Assembly (NCBI GenBank): GCA_964545475.1
Contig: CAZJGG010000016.1
Location: 1 to 49,669 of the forward strand
Direction: 5' to 3'
Length of the DNA: 49,669 nucleotides
Source of the DNA: CAZJGG01 sp964545475
Lineage (GTDB): Bacteria > Bacillota > Clostridia > Lachnospirales > JAISER01
The position numbers and the translations under genes are program-made. The notes under the pieces are model-generated. The model had not been told where the DNA came from. It saw only the letters and a list, made by a program, of their open reading frames with translations, and ran no database searches. Below, piece by piece: positions 1 to 7,425 of this stretch. Each line of letters begins with the position of its first letter. The first letter of the stretch is position 1.

Positions 1-45
1 CGCCGTAAATTGTCGCTCATAACATGAGAATTGCTCCGCAATTAA

Positions 46-90
46 GCCGCTAAAGTGGCTTAGCGACTACGTCGAACTCACGTTAAATTA
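46..90 (+). repeat. Dispersed repeat fragment, family B, copy 1
   Basis: This stretch (gccgctaaagtgg... ending cgtcgaactcacgttaaatta) is nearly repeated at 17691-17735, with the last 20 or so bases identical. Positions 1-45 upstream hold no gene I can support. It looks like a fragment of a dispersed intergenic element; the full unit cannot be defined because the window edge is close. Confidence 0.7.
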
Positions 91-143
91 AAATAAAGAA
101 AGACCGTAGCACACTGAATTGTGCCACGGTCTTTCTTTATTTT
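90..143. terminator. Long hairpin, probable bidirectional terminator
   Basis: An 18-bp perfect stem (90-107 with 126-143) ends in A-rich and T-rich arms, with a further gcac/gtgc pairing inside the loop. On the minus strand it lies just downstream of the small ORF at 151-312, so it could end the ppdK-side transcription unit. On the plus strand it could end transcription entering from the left edge. Confidence 0.75.
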
Positions 144-150
144 GCCGCCG

Positions 151-312
151 TTATTTATTCATCGAAGAGCCTTTTGTTTTGTCTATTTCTTTTAAATTTG
201 ATTTGCCCTGATTTGGTAATTGCTCTTTCACTTTATTCACGTTTGCCGGATTTTGTGTTATGCTGTAAGTGTTGTAGCCGCCTTGACTGCTGCCTATTCC
301 CCCGATTTCCAT
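151..312 (-). CDS. Small hypothetical protein, 53 aa
   Basis: This short ORF runs from ATG (310-312) to TAA (151-153). A strong Shine-Dalgarno GGGGGTG lies about 7 nt upstream of the ATG, which is the main reason to call it a gene. The product starts MEIGGIGSSQGGYNTYSI, then a polar, Lys/Asn/Gln-rich tail ending SSMNK. There is no signal peptide, membrane segment or Cys. It sits 80 bp downstream of ppdK on the same strand, with a hairpin (328-361) between them, and a long terminator hairpin follows it. I do not recognise a family. The Gly/Ser-rich start and hydrophilic body suggest a small soluble or disordered protein; function unknown. Confidence 0.55.
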   Translation of the reverse strand: MEIGGIGSSQGGYNTYSITQNPANVNKVKEQLPNQGKSNLKEIDKTKGSSMNK

Positions 313-327
313 TGCCTTGCACCCCCA

Positions 328-361
328 AATAATAAAGCCGTTTTTATACGGCTCTATTATT
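328..361 (-). terminator. Hairpin between ppdK and the small ORF
   Basis: Arms aataataaagccgt (328-341) and acggctctattatt (348-361) pair with one bulged base around a 6-nt loop. It lies 32 bp past the ppdK stop on the minus strand and could terminate or attenuate read-through into the small ORF, whose GGGGGTG ribosome binding site starts just beyond it. Confidence 0.6.
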
Positions 362-392
362 ATATGGATTATTTAATTTTAAATACTGAAAT

Positions 393-3017
393 TTATTTAC
401 AGCTTAAAACTGCTTGTGCTGCTGCAAGCCTTGCAATCGGCACACGGAATGGTGAGCAGCTTACATAGTCAAGCCCCAACATATGGCAATATTCGATACT
501 TGATGGGTCGCCGCCATGTTCGCCACAAATACCAAGCTTGATGTTTGCTCTTGTTGCTTTACCTTTGTCTACGGCTGTGCGCATAAGTTCGCCAACACCT
601 GCTCTGTCAAGCTTAGCAGTTGGGTCGCCTTCGTAAATGTTTTTACCGATATAATCGGAAAGAATTTTACCGGCGTCGTCTCTTGATAAACCGTAAGTCA
701 TTTGTGTTAAGTCGTTTGTACCAAATGAGAAGAATTCAGCGTCTTTAGCGATAATATCTGCTGTAAGACAAGCACGTGGAATCTCCATCATAGTACCAAC
801 CATATATTTAAGGTCTACCCCAGATTTTTCAATTAAAGCTTTCGCTGTTGTATCAATAATATCTTTTACATAGCGGAATTCTTTAACATCGCCTACAAGA
901 GGAACCATAATTTCTGGAACAATGTTGTAGCCTTTATCTTTTTTAACTTGTATTGCCGCTTCAATAATAGCTGTTGTTTGCATTTCGGCAATTTCAGGGT
1001 AACTTACAGCTAAACGGCAACCTCTGTGACCCATCATTGGGTTAAGCTCGTGAAGAGCATTTGCCTTAGCTTTAAGATCCGCTACAGATTTGCCCATTTG
1101 CTTAGCAAGCTCTGCAAAATCAGCCTCTTGAGTTGGCAAGAATTCGTGAAGCGGTGGATCTAACAAACGGATTGTAACCGGGCGTTCCTCCATAGCTTCA
1201 TAAATACCGATAAAGTCTTGTTTTTGGAATGGGAGAAGCTCGTTAAGCGCAGCTTTTCTTTCTTCCTCTGTATCGCATAAAATCATTTTACGCATTTTTG
1301 GAATACGAGATTCTTCAAAGAACATGTGTTCAGTACGTGTAAGACCGATGCCTTCTGCTCCGAATTCAACAGCTTTTTTAGCATCTTCAGGAGTATCAGC
1401 ATTTGTTCTTACTTTAAGCTTTCTAACAGCATCGGCCCATTTCATAAATATAGCAAAGTCGCCGGAAATTTCAGGTTCAACTGTTTTAATAGCTTGACCG
1501 TATACTTTACCAGTAGAACCGTCTACTGAAATATAATCACCTTCGCAGATTTTTTTGCCGCCTAATTCAAAAAACTTGCCTTCTTCGTTAATTTTAATAG
1601 CTTCACAGCCGGAAACGCAAGCTCTACCCATACCTCTTGCAACAACCGCCGCATGAGAAGTCATACCGCCTCTAACAGTTAAAACACCTTCGGATAAGTA
1701 CATACCTTCAATATCTTCTGGAGATGTTTCAAGACGCACAAGAATAGTTTTTTCGCCTTTTTCGTGAGCTTCTTTAACATCTTCTGCAGAGAAGCAAACT
1801 TTACCGCAGCCAGCGCCCGGAGAAGCTGGAAGAGCTGAACCAATAGATTCCGCAGCTTTCAAAGCAGCAGGGTCAAAAGTTGGGTGAAGAAGTTGGTCTA
1901 ACTGTTTAGGGTCAACTTTCATTACTGCTTCTCTTTCAGTAATAAGCCCTTCGTTAACCATTTCAACCGCAATTCTTAAAGCGGCGTGAGCAGTACGTTT
2001 GCCGTTTCTTGTTTGCAAAACGTAAAGTTTGTTATCTTCAATTGTAATTTCCATGTCTTGCATATCTTTATAATGCTTTTCAAGCATTTTTGCATATTTC
2101 ATATATTCGTCGAAAATAGCAGGCATATCGTTTTTAAGTTCCATAAATGGCTTTGGAGTACGAACGCCGGCAACAACGTCTTCGCCTTGTGCGTTGATTA
2201 AGTATTCGCCGTAAATAGCGTTTTCGCCAGTCGCCGCATTTCTTGTAAACACAACGCCTGTTCCGGAAGTATCACCTAAGTTACCGAATACCATTGATTG
2301 AACGTTAACTGCTGTACCCCAATCATAAGGAATATCGTTCATTCTTCTGTAAACAAATGCACGAGGGTTGTCCCAAGAGCGGAAAACTGCGCAAATTGAT
2401 TCATAAAGCTGTTCTTTAGCGTCAGTTGGGAAATCCTTACCTTGGTCATCCTTATAAATTTGTTTAAATTTAGAAACAATTTCTTTTAAGTCGTCTACTG
2501 AAAGTTCAGTGTCTAACTTAAAACCTTTATGTTCTTTATATTCATCTAAAACTCTTTCAAATTTAGATTTTGAAACGCCTATAACAACGTCTGCAAACAT
2601 CATAATGAAACGTCTGTAAGAGTCATAAGCGAAACGAGGGTTGTTGGACTTTTTAGCAACAGCTTCAACAACAACGTCGTTAATACCTAAATTAAGTACT
2701 GTATCCATCATACCAGGCATAGAAGCTCTTGAGCCTGAACGAACGGAAACTAAAAGAGGATTTTCAGTATCACCGAATTTTTTGCCTGTAAGTTTTTCAA
2801 GCTCCGCCATTGATTTATCAATTTGTGCTTTAATATCATCGGAAAGAACCTTTCCAGAAGTGTTGTAAAGGGTACAAGCTTCTGTGGATACGGTAAAGCC
2901 TTGTGGAACAGGAAGACCAAGTTTAGTCATTTCGGCAAGGTTTGCACCTTTACCGCCTAATAAGTTTTTCATTGAGCCGTCGCCTTCTGAAAACATGTAA
3001 ACATATTTTGTTGCCAT
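393..3017 (-). CDS. ppdK: Pyruvate, phosphate dikinase
   Basis: PPDK interconverts pyruvate, ATP and Pi with PEP, AMP and PPi in the cytoplasm. In anaerobes it often works in PPi-linked glycolysis. The 874-aa length matches the bacterial enzyme. An N-terminal nucleotide-binding domain begins MATKYVYMFSEGDG..GGKGANLAEM. The swivelling phosphohistidine loop GGMTSHAAVVARGMG is near residue 450, and the C-terminal PEP/pyruvate barrel carries GTNDLTQMTYG and the catalytic Cys region CGEHGGDP. I chose the ATG at 3017 because GGAGG sits just upstream and MATKYVY is the family start; the 17 extra upstream in-frame residues are leader. An extended -10 lies at 3079-3087. It is downstream of lexA but has its own promoter. 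Confidence 0.97.
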   Translation of the reverse strand: MATKYVYMFSEGDGSMKNLLGGKGANLAEMTKLGLPVPQGFTVSTEACTLYNTSGKVLSDDIKAQIDKSMAELEKLTGKKFGDTENPLLVSVRSGSRASMPGMMDTVLNLGINDVVVEAVAKKSNNPRFAYDSYRRFIMMFADVVIGVSKSKFERVLDEYKEHKGFKLDTELSVDDLKEIVSKFKQIYKDDQGKDFPTDAKEQLYESICAVFRSWDNPRAFVYRRMNDIPYDWGTAVNVQSMVFGNLGDTSGTGVVFTRNAATGENAIYGEYLINAQGEDVVAGVRTPKPFMELKNDMPAIFDEYMKYAKMLEKHYKDMQDMEITIEDNKLYVLQTRNGKRTAHAALRIAVEMVNEGLITEREAVMKVDPKQLDQLLHPTFDPAALKAAESIGSALPASPGAGCGKVCFSAEDVKEAHEKGEKTILVRLETSPEDIEGMYLSEGVLTVRGGMTSHAAVVARGMGRACVSGCEAIKINEEGKFFELGGKKICEGDYISVDGSTGKVYGQAIKTVEPEISGDFAIFMKWADAVRKLKVRTNADTPEDAKKAVEFGAEGIGLTRTEHMFFEESRIPKMRKMILCDTEEERKAALNELLPFQKQDFIGIYEAMEERPVTIRLLDPPLHEFLPTQEADFAELAKQMGKSVADLKAKANALHELNPMMGHRGCRLAVSYPEIAEMQTTAIIEAAIQVKKDKGYNIVPEIMVPLVGDVKEFRYVKDIIDTTAKALIEKSGVDLKYMVGTMMEIPRACLTADIIAKDAEFFSFGTNDLTQMTYGLSRDDAGKILSDYIGKNIYEGDPTAKLDRAGVGELMRTAVDKGKATRANIKLGICGEHGGDPSSIEYCHMLGLDYVSCSPFRVPIARLAAAQAVLSCK

Positions 3018-3052
3018 ATTTTTTACCTCCATTTTCAAAGTTATATAAAATT

Positions 3053-3087
3053 TGCTCAAAATGAGCATATTAATTGATATTATATCA
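3053..3087 (-). promoter_or_regulatory. ppdK promoter with leader palindrome
   Basis: On the minus strand TGATATAAT (3079-3087) is an extended -10 box; no convincing -35 is seen. Just downstream, in the predicted 5' leader, lies a perfect TGCTCA-TTT-TGAGCA palindrome (3053-3067), which could be an operator or a small RNA hairpin. Its role is inferred only from position and symmetry. Confidence 0.5.
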
Positions 3088-3145
3088 TAGCTTTTGCATT
3101 TTTATAGTAGTTATACGAAATTTTGGAACTATTTCCAATTTATTA

Positions 3146-3763
3146 TTAAAAACGCCTGAATAATCCAACAACTTTACCTAAAACTTCAACCTCTTTAGAA
3201 ATAATGTCCTCATATGCCTCGTTTTCAGCTTTTAGCCTTATATGGTCCTTTTCTTTATAAAACCGCTTAACCGTTGCGGAATCTTCCAAAAGGGCTACAA
3301 CAATGTCTCCGTTATCTGCTCCGCTTTGTTTTCTTACAAGAATTAAATCCTTGTTGTAAATTCCAGCATTAATCATGCTATCACCTCGGACTTTTAACAT
3401 AAATCCATCGTAATTACCCAGCATATCCACAGGGACAGGGAAATATCCGTCTAAATCTGTAGCCGCTAAAATTGGTTCGCCGGCTGTAACTTTTCCTATA
3501 ATAGGAACGTTGACGTATTCCACTTCACTGTCGATATTATTTGTAGACTCCAAAATTTCGATACAGCGGTTTTTAGAGGGTATTCTTCTAATAAATCCTT
3601 TTTCTTCAAGGGCGGAAAGGTGAGCGTGAACCGTAGCAGTAGACTTTAGCCCGACAGCGGCACAAATATCCCTTATAGCGGGCTGATAGCCTTTTTGCTT
3701 AATTTCGGATTTCAAAAATTCCAATATTTTTGTCTGTTTTTCAGATAACCCATTACTTTTCAC
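3146..3763 (-). CDS. lexA: LexA repressor
   Basis: This is the SOS-response repressor, a DNA-binding protein that cleaves itself when stimulated by RecA filaments. It is 205 aa, normal for the family. The N-terminal winged helix (about residues 1-65) has the YQPAIRDICAAVGLKSTATVHAHL recognition region in two parts, PAIRDI and STATVHAHL. The C-terminal peptidase S24 domain has the Ala-Gly cleavage site in KVTAGEP (about 94-95), the catalytic Ser in GDSM (about 129) and the Lys in ATVKRF (about 166). I chose the GTG at 3763, 7 nt after AAGGA; a TTG one codon upstream is possible. It starts 10 bp after the ctp stop, so the two are probably co-transcribed. No clear SOS box is visible next to it. 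Confidence 0.95.
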   Translation of the reverse strand: MKSNGLSEKQTKILEFLKSEIKQKGYQPAIRDICAAVGLKSTATVHAHLSALEEKGFIRRIPSKNRCIEILESTNNIDSEVEYVNVPIIGKVTAGEPILAATDLDGYFPVPVDMLGNYDGFMLKVRGDSMINAGIYNKDLILVRKQSGADNGDIVVALLEDSATVKRFYKEKDHIRLKAENEAYEDIISKEVEVLGKVVGLFRRF

Positions 3764-3773
3764 CAAACCATCC

Positions 3774-5177
3774 TTATCCGCTTACAATTACTTCATAACC
3801 CTTTTGTAAAACTGGGTCGGTTTTATAGTATTTTTCGTAAACGGCTTCGTTAATTGCATTTATTGTTTCATATGTAAGCCTGCCGTCTTGATTAATGCCC
3901 TTATCTTTTTGGAAAGCTATAACAGCTTGCTCTGTTTTAGCGTCATATGTATTGTTTATTTCCCCAACGGGATAATTCATGTATTGTAGCGCCTTTTTTA
4001 TATTTAAAACCTCAGGGGAAGTTTTGCCATTATCGAGAACAAAATCATCAGCAATAAACGTTGGGGCAAAAACCGCTATATCAGGTGTTATGCCAATGTC
4101 ATTTATCTTTCTGCCGTTTCTCGAAAAATACTCCATAATTGTAAGCTTCATGCCACCGTTATTAAAATCAAAAAGCCCCTGGACTACACCTTTGCCATAA
4201 GTTTTTTGTCCTATGACAGTGGCCGCTTTAGCATCCTGCATAGCAGAAGTAAAAACCTCTGCGGCAGAAGCCGTGTTTTCATCTGTTAATATAACAATTT
4301 TTTCAAAAGGAGGAGATTTAAGCTCCGACTTATAAAGCACTCGCTGTCCTGTTTTATCAACAGTTGTAGCGATAACTCCTTCAGGAACAACAAGTTTACA
4401 CATATTAATCGTCGTATCTAAAATTCCTCCGGGATTTCCCCGCAAATCTATTATAATACGCTTTTTACCTTGTTCTTTTAAGGTTTTTACAGCATTTGCA
4501 AATTCTTTATCGCTGGTTTCATTCATTTGTAAAATAATTATATAACCGATTTTATCAAGCTCACTTTTGCTAACAGTTGAATTCTTCATTAAATCCGAAA
4601 GATTTTCAACATAAACTGATTCAAGACCAATTTTAGCTTTTTGAATTGTGTAATTTGTAAGCTTTCCTTTTCGCTCAATAACCATTGTTACAAAATTTTT
4701 ATCAGCAATATATTCCATAACTTTGTCTAAGGTTAGACCAGAAACATCTTTATCGTTAACTTTTCTTATAATATCACCGGACATAAGACCAGCGTTTGAA
4801 GCCGGAGTGTCATTAAGAACCTTTGAAATTACGATTTCATTTTTTTCATTTAAGCGCATCATAATGCCAACACCTAACGTTTCGCCCGAGAAGGAATCCA
4901 CAAATTTTTTGAATTCGTCTTTTTCATAATATTCGGCGTATTGGTCAAGAGTATCCATCATGCCACTCATTGCGCCTTTGTACAACGCTTCGACTGAAGT
5001 ATCACCCACATAATTTTCAACAATGAATTTAATAATTTCGGTGATGTTGCCGCCTGCGCTGTTGGCGTCCTTTATTTGCTGCTGTGTAAGACCGTAAGCC
5101 GGAACGTTTATAAAAAGCGTAACGGCAACGGCTACAGCCCCGATTCTATTTAATGTTTTGATTAATGATTTTTTCAT
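3774..5177 (-). CDS. Secreted S41 C-terminal processing protease (CtpA/CtpB-like)
   Basis: This serine protease of the carboxyl-terminal processing family is 467 aa and acts outside the membrane. It has an N-terminal signal/anchor segment (residues 1-29, ending VPAYG) and a PDZ domain (about 95-170). The S41 core shows DLRGNPGG (about 244-251), the catalytic Ser in NTASAAE (Ser304) and the Lys in TYGKG (Lys329), at the usual 25-residue spacing. A C-terminal peptidoglycan-binding repeat (about 388-450, AVIAFQKDKG) suggests wall retention. AAGGAG lies 6 nt before the ATG. It follows an SLH protein gene and leads into lexA. Substrates cannot be read from sequence; processing of surface or wall-associated proteins is likely. 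Confidence 0.93.
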   Translation of the reverse strand: MKKSLIKTLNRIGAVAVAVTLFINVPAYGLTQQQIKDANSAGGNITEIIKFIVENYVGDTSVEALYKGAMSGMMDTLDQYAEYYEKDEFKKFVDSFSGETLGVGIMMRLNEKNEIVISKVLNDTPASNAGLMSGDIIRKVNDKDVSGLTLDKVMEYIADKNFVTMVIERKGKLTNYTIQKAKIGLESVYVENLSDLMKNSTVSKSELDKIGYIIILQMNETSDKEFANAVKTLKEQGKKRIIIDLRGNPGGILDTTINMCKLVVPEGVIATTVDKTGQRVLYKSELKSPPFEKIVILTDENTASAAEVFTSAMQDAKAATVIGQKTYGKGVVQGLFDFNNGGMKLTIMEYFSRNGRKINDIGITPDIAVFAPTFIADDFVLDNGKTSPEVLNIKKALQYMNYPVGEINNTYDAKTEQAVIAFQKDKGINQDGRLTYETINAINEAVYEKYYKTDPVLQKGYEVIVSG

Positions 5178-5228
5178 CGCATTCTCCTTAATATTTATAA
5201 AATAACCACTGAATTAATTGGTGCTTTA

Positions 5229-6788
5229 TTAATTTGCGTAACCAACTATATGATCAGTGTAGTCGTTCGCAAGGTCTTGCCTCATATAGTCAATTAAACG
5301 GTTTAAAAGAGCAGCCCCGTCCGCTTTGGATAATAAGTTCATAGGGCGCAAATTGCCGTTTTCATCTCCGTCAATAATACCAAGCCTGTATGCCGCATAA
5401 ATATTTGACTTCGCCCAATTGCCGATTTTTGCATCATCTGTAAACGGCGTCATGGGCGTAGGGTCAAGCCCCAGGTTTTGCAGCCCCAACGTTCTAAGCA
5501 TTATTGCAAATGCCTCCTGCCTGTCAATAGGCTTATCTATATAAAACTTTCCGTCGTCTCGCCCAATGGCAATGCCGTTTTCAAAAGCCGCCATAATATA
5601 TGGGTATTCCGGTCTGTCCTCCGTAACATCGGGAAAGGTTATGCTTACAACAGCATTTTTGTTGGGTCTTTTATTGGTTTCTACAGGTGTTATAGGAAGT
5701 TTTATAGCTTTTACAAGAGCTGAGACAAACTGCCCTCTTGTCATTGCCTGTTCCGGCTTGTAAAGCTTAGCATCTCCCGATAAAACCTGCATACTGAAAA
5801 GCTTTTTAATATCTGACTCCGCAAAATGCCCTTTTAAGAAAGTCAAACCTTTTGGTGCAATTAACTGCTCGAAAGAATTGTATACAGGTATATTTATTTT
5901 GCCGCTTTCGGCAACATCTGCAAATTTAGCAGGTTTTACAAAAATGTTATATTCAAGACCGCTAGTGTTTTGCATAATTTCCTTATAATTTCCTTCAAAG
6001 CTTATAGCCTGAGGTTCGTTTTTATCATACTGCATAAGCTTTGAAACGGAAACGCTTGGGCGTATTTGGTATTGCATCTGCCAGTCTCCGTTATCAACCG
6101 TTGCGTCTATCCTGTGTACCTCCGAAGACGACCATGCACTGCGGTAGCCATAAAAAGAGCCGGAAACATCAGTAGTAACGTTTGCAACTGCCTGTTCTTC
6201 ATCTCCTGTGCCGGTTGTGTAAACGGCGTTTTGGGAGATGTTGCCTTTGTAATATACAGCGGCGGCATTATGGTCCTCAATTATACTAACACCGAAATGG
6301 GACAAAGTGGGATCAAGGGTATAGGTTGCGGTTTGAGTTTTAATGGCTTCATCCCACCTTGTAACCTCATAATCCTTAATTACCTGATTGCCCTCTTTTC
6401 TAAAATTTACATTAAACGTAACAGTTCTGTCAATAAGTGTTGCTCCGCTTGCCGCCGTTGGTTTAACTGTGTGAGTTTCCGTATAAGAACCGAATTGATC
6501 GGTATCTTTAATAGTTCCGGTTTTAACGGTTAAAACCCCCTCAAAAACCTCCGGCTTGCCGGAAATAAAGACAACTTCCTTATATTTAAGCCCAGTTGCG
6601 GCGGTAGCTTTTGTTGTTTTTGTCTTAGCATTGTTTTGGTTAATAATTATTTCAGTAGATTTTGGAAGCCTTGTGCCTTCGGATATTCCACCGAAAAAAC
6701 CCATATCGCCCATTTCCGCAAAACAGCTAACAGGCTGTAACAAGGAAAAGGCAAGAGCCAGGCACAAACATTTTTTAAAAAACCTCAC
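5229..6788 (-). CDS. Secreted SLH-domain surface protein, 519 aa
   Basis: An N-terminal signal peptide (FFKKCLCLALAFSLLQPVSCFA) is followed by about 290 residues of beta-rich sequence I do not recognise. Three SLH repeats at the C-terminus (about residues 321-363, 385-435 and 448-502) show FPDV..YPYIMAAFENGIAIG and FTDD..NIYAAYRLGIIDGD. SLH repeats normally bind pyruvylated wall polymer and hold proteins on the cell surface. I chose the GTG at 6788, 8 nt after AAAGGAG; another in-frame GTG three codons upstream overlaps that site and is less likely. It sits between a DUF1349-like gene and the S41 protease gene, all on the minus strand, and may form a surface-protein operon. The role of the N-terminal region is unknown. 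Confidence 0.88.
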   Translation of the reverse strand: MRFFKKCLCLALAFSLLQPVSCFAEMGDMGFFGGISEGTRLPKSTEIIINQNNAKTKTTKATAATGLKYKEVVFISGKPEVFEGVLTVKTGTIKDTDQFGSYTETHTVKPTAASGATLIDRTVTFNVNFRKEGNQVIKDYEVTRWDEAIKTQTATYTLDPTLSHFGVSIIEDHNAAAVYYKGNISQNAVYTTGTGDEEQAVANVTTDVSGSFYGYRSAWSSSEVHRIDATVDNGDWQMQYQIRPSVSVSKLMQYDKNEPQAISFEGNYKEIMQNTSGLEYNIFVKPAKFADVAESGKINIPVYNSFEQLIAPKGLTFLKGHFAESDIKKLFSMQVLSGDAKLYKPEQAMTRGQFVSALVKAIKLPITPVETNKRPNKNAVVSITFPDVTEDRPEYPYIMAAFENGIAIGRDDGKFYIDKPIDRQEAFAIMLRTLGLQNLGLDPTPMTPFTDDAKIGNWAKSNIYAAYRLGIIDGDENGNLRPMNLLSKADGAALLNRLIDYMRQDLANDYTDHIVGYAN

Positions 6789-6811
6789 ATCACTCACTCC
6801 TTTATGGCTTT

Positions 6812-7402
6812 TTATTCAGCACCCTGCCATAAGCATTTTGTAACTTCAAACTCTGTATAAATGGCATCAAAAGATGAATTTTGGGGGCTGCAAGCGTAAA
6901 TTCCAAAATTTATTGCGCCTCCTGCGCTAAATAAATGAAAAACTCTCATTTGTTTAAAATTTATTCCGTCTATAGAATATTCAATTAAAAAATCCATTTC
7001 GCTACGGCTAAGTCTGTAATAAACAGTTTTTTGGCTTGAAGAAAATTCTGAAAAAGCCCAGTCTGAATAGCCGTTGTTTGTAACCACGCTTCCAAGCATG
7101 GAGGTGTTTTCATTTTTATATTCTATAGAGGCTTTAAACCAGTTGTCACAGTCTTGATAAATTATAACGCCGCATTGGTCATAAAGTTTTTTTGTATTAA
7201 ACTCTGTTTTGACTGTAAAGCTAAAGCTGGATTCCTCTGTACTTATTAACAGAGCCGGAGCATTATCATTTCTGAAGCCGTAGTGGGTTCTTTGCCACAA
7301 ATCCGTCTCCGGCTCTGTTTTAATAAATACTTTATCGTTGCTTAGAGTTTTGATTTTTGGTTCATTAATCCAATAAGTGTTTTCAAAGTTAAACCTAAAC
7401 AT
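6812..7402 (-). CDS. DUF1349-like concanavalin-fold protein
   Basis: This 196-aa protein has no signal peptide. Its pattern fits the DUF1349 family (LamG/concanavalin-like beta sandwich, sometimes labelled 'regulation of enolase protein 1'): W-rich strands, YDQCGVIIYQDCDNWFKASIEY in parts DQCGVI and NWFKASIEY, a central DFLIEYSIDGINF, and a C-terminal FGIYACSP. Some relatives are linked to carbohydrate binding, but the cellular role is not established. A strong AAGGGGGG site precedes the ATG. It lies 23 bp from each neighbouring SLH gene, so co-transcription is likely. Why a cytosolic-looking protein sits inside a surface-protein operon is unclear. Confidence 0.75.
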   Translation of the reverse strand: MFRFNFENTYWINEPKIKTLSNDKVFIKTEPETDLWQRTHYGFRNDNAPALLISTEESSFSFTVKTEFNTKKLYDQCGVIIYQDCDNWFKASIEYKNENTSMLGSVVTNNGYSDWAFSEFSSSQKTVYYRLSRSEMDFLIEYSIDGINFKQMRVFHLFSAGGAINFGIYACSPQNSSFDAIYTEFEVTKCLWQGAE

Positions 7403-7425
7403 TTATTCCCCCCTTAGAGATTTTC

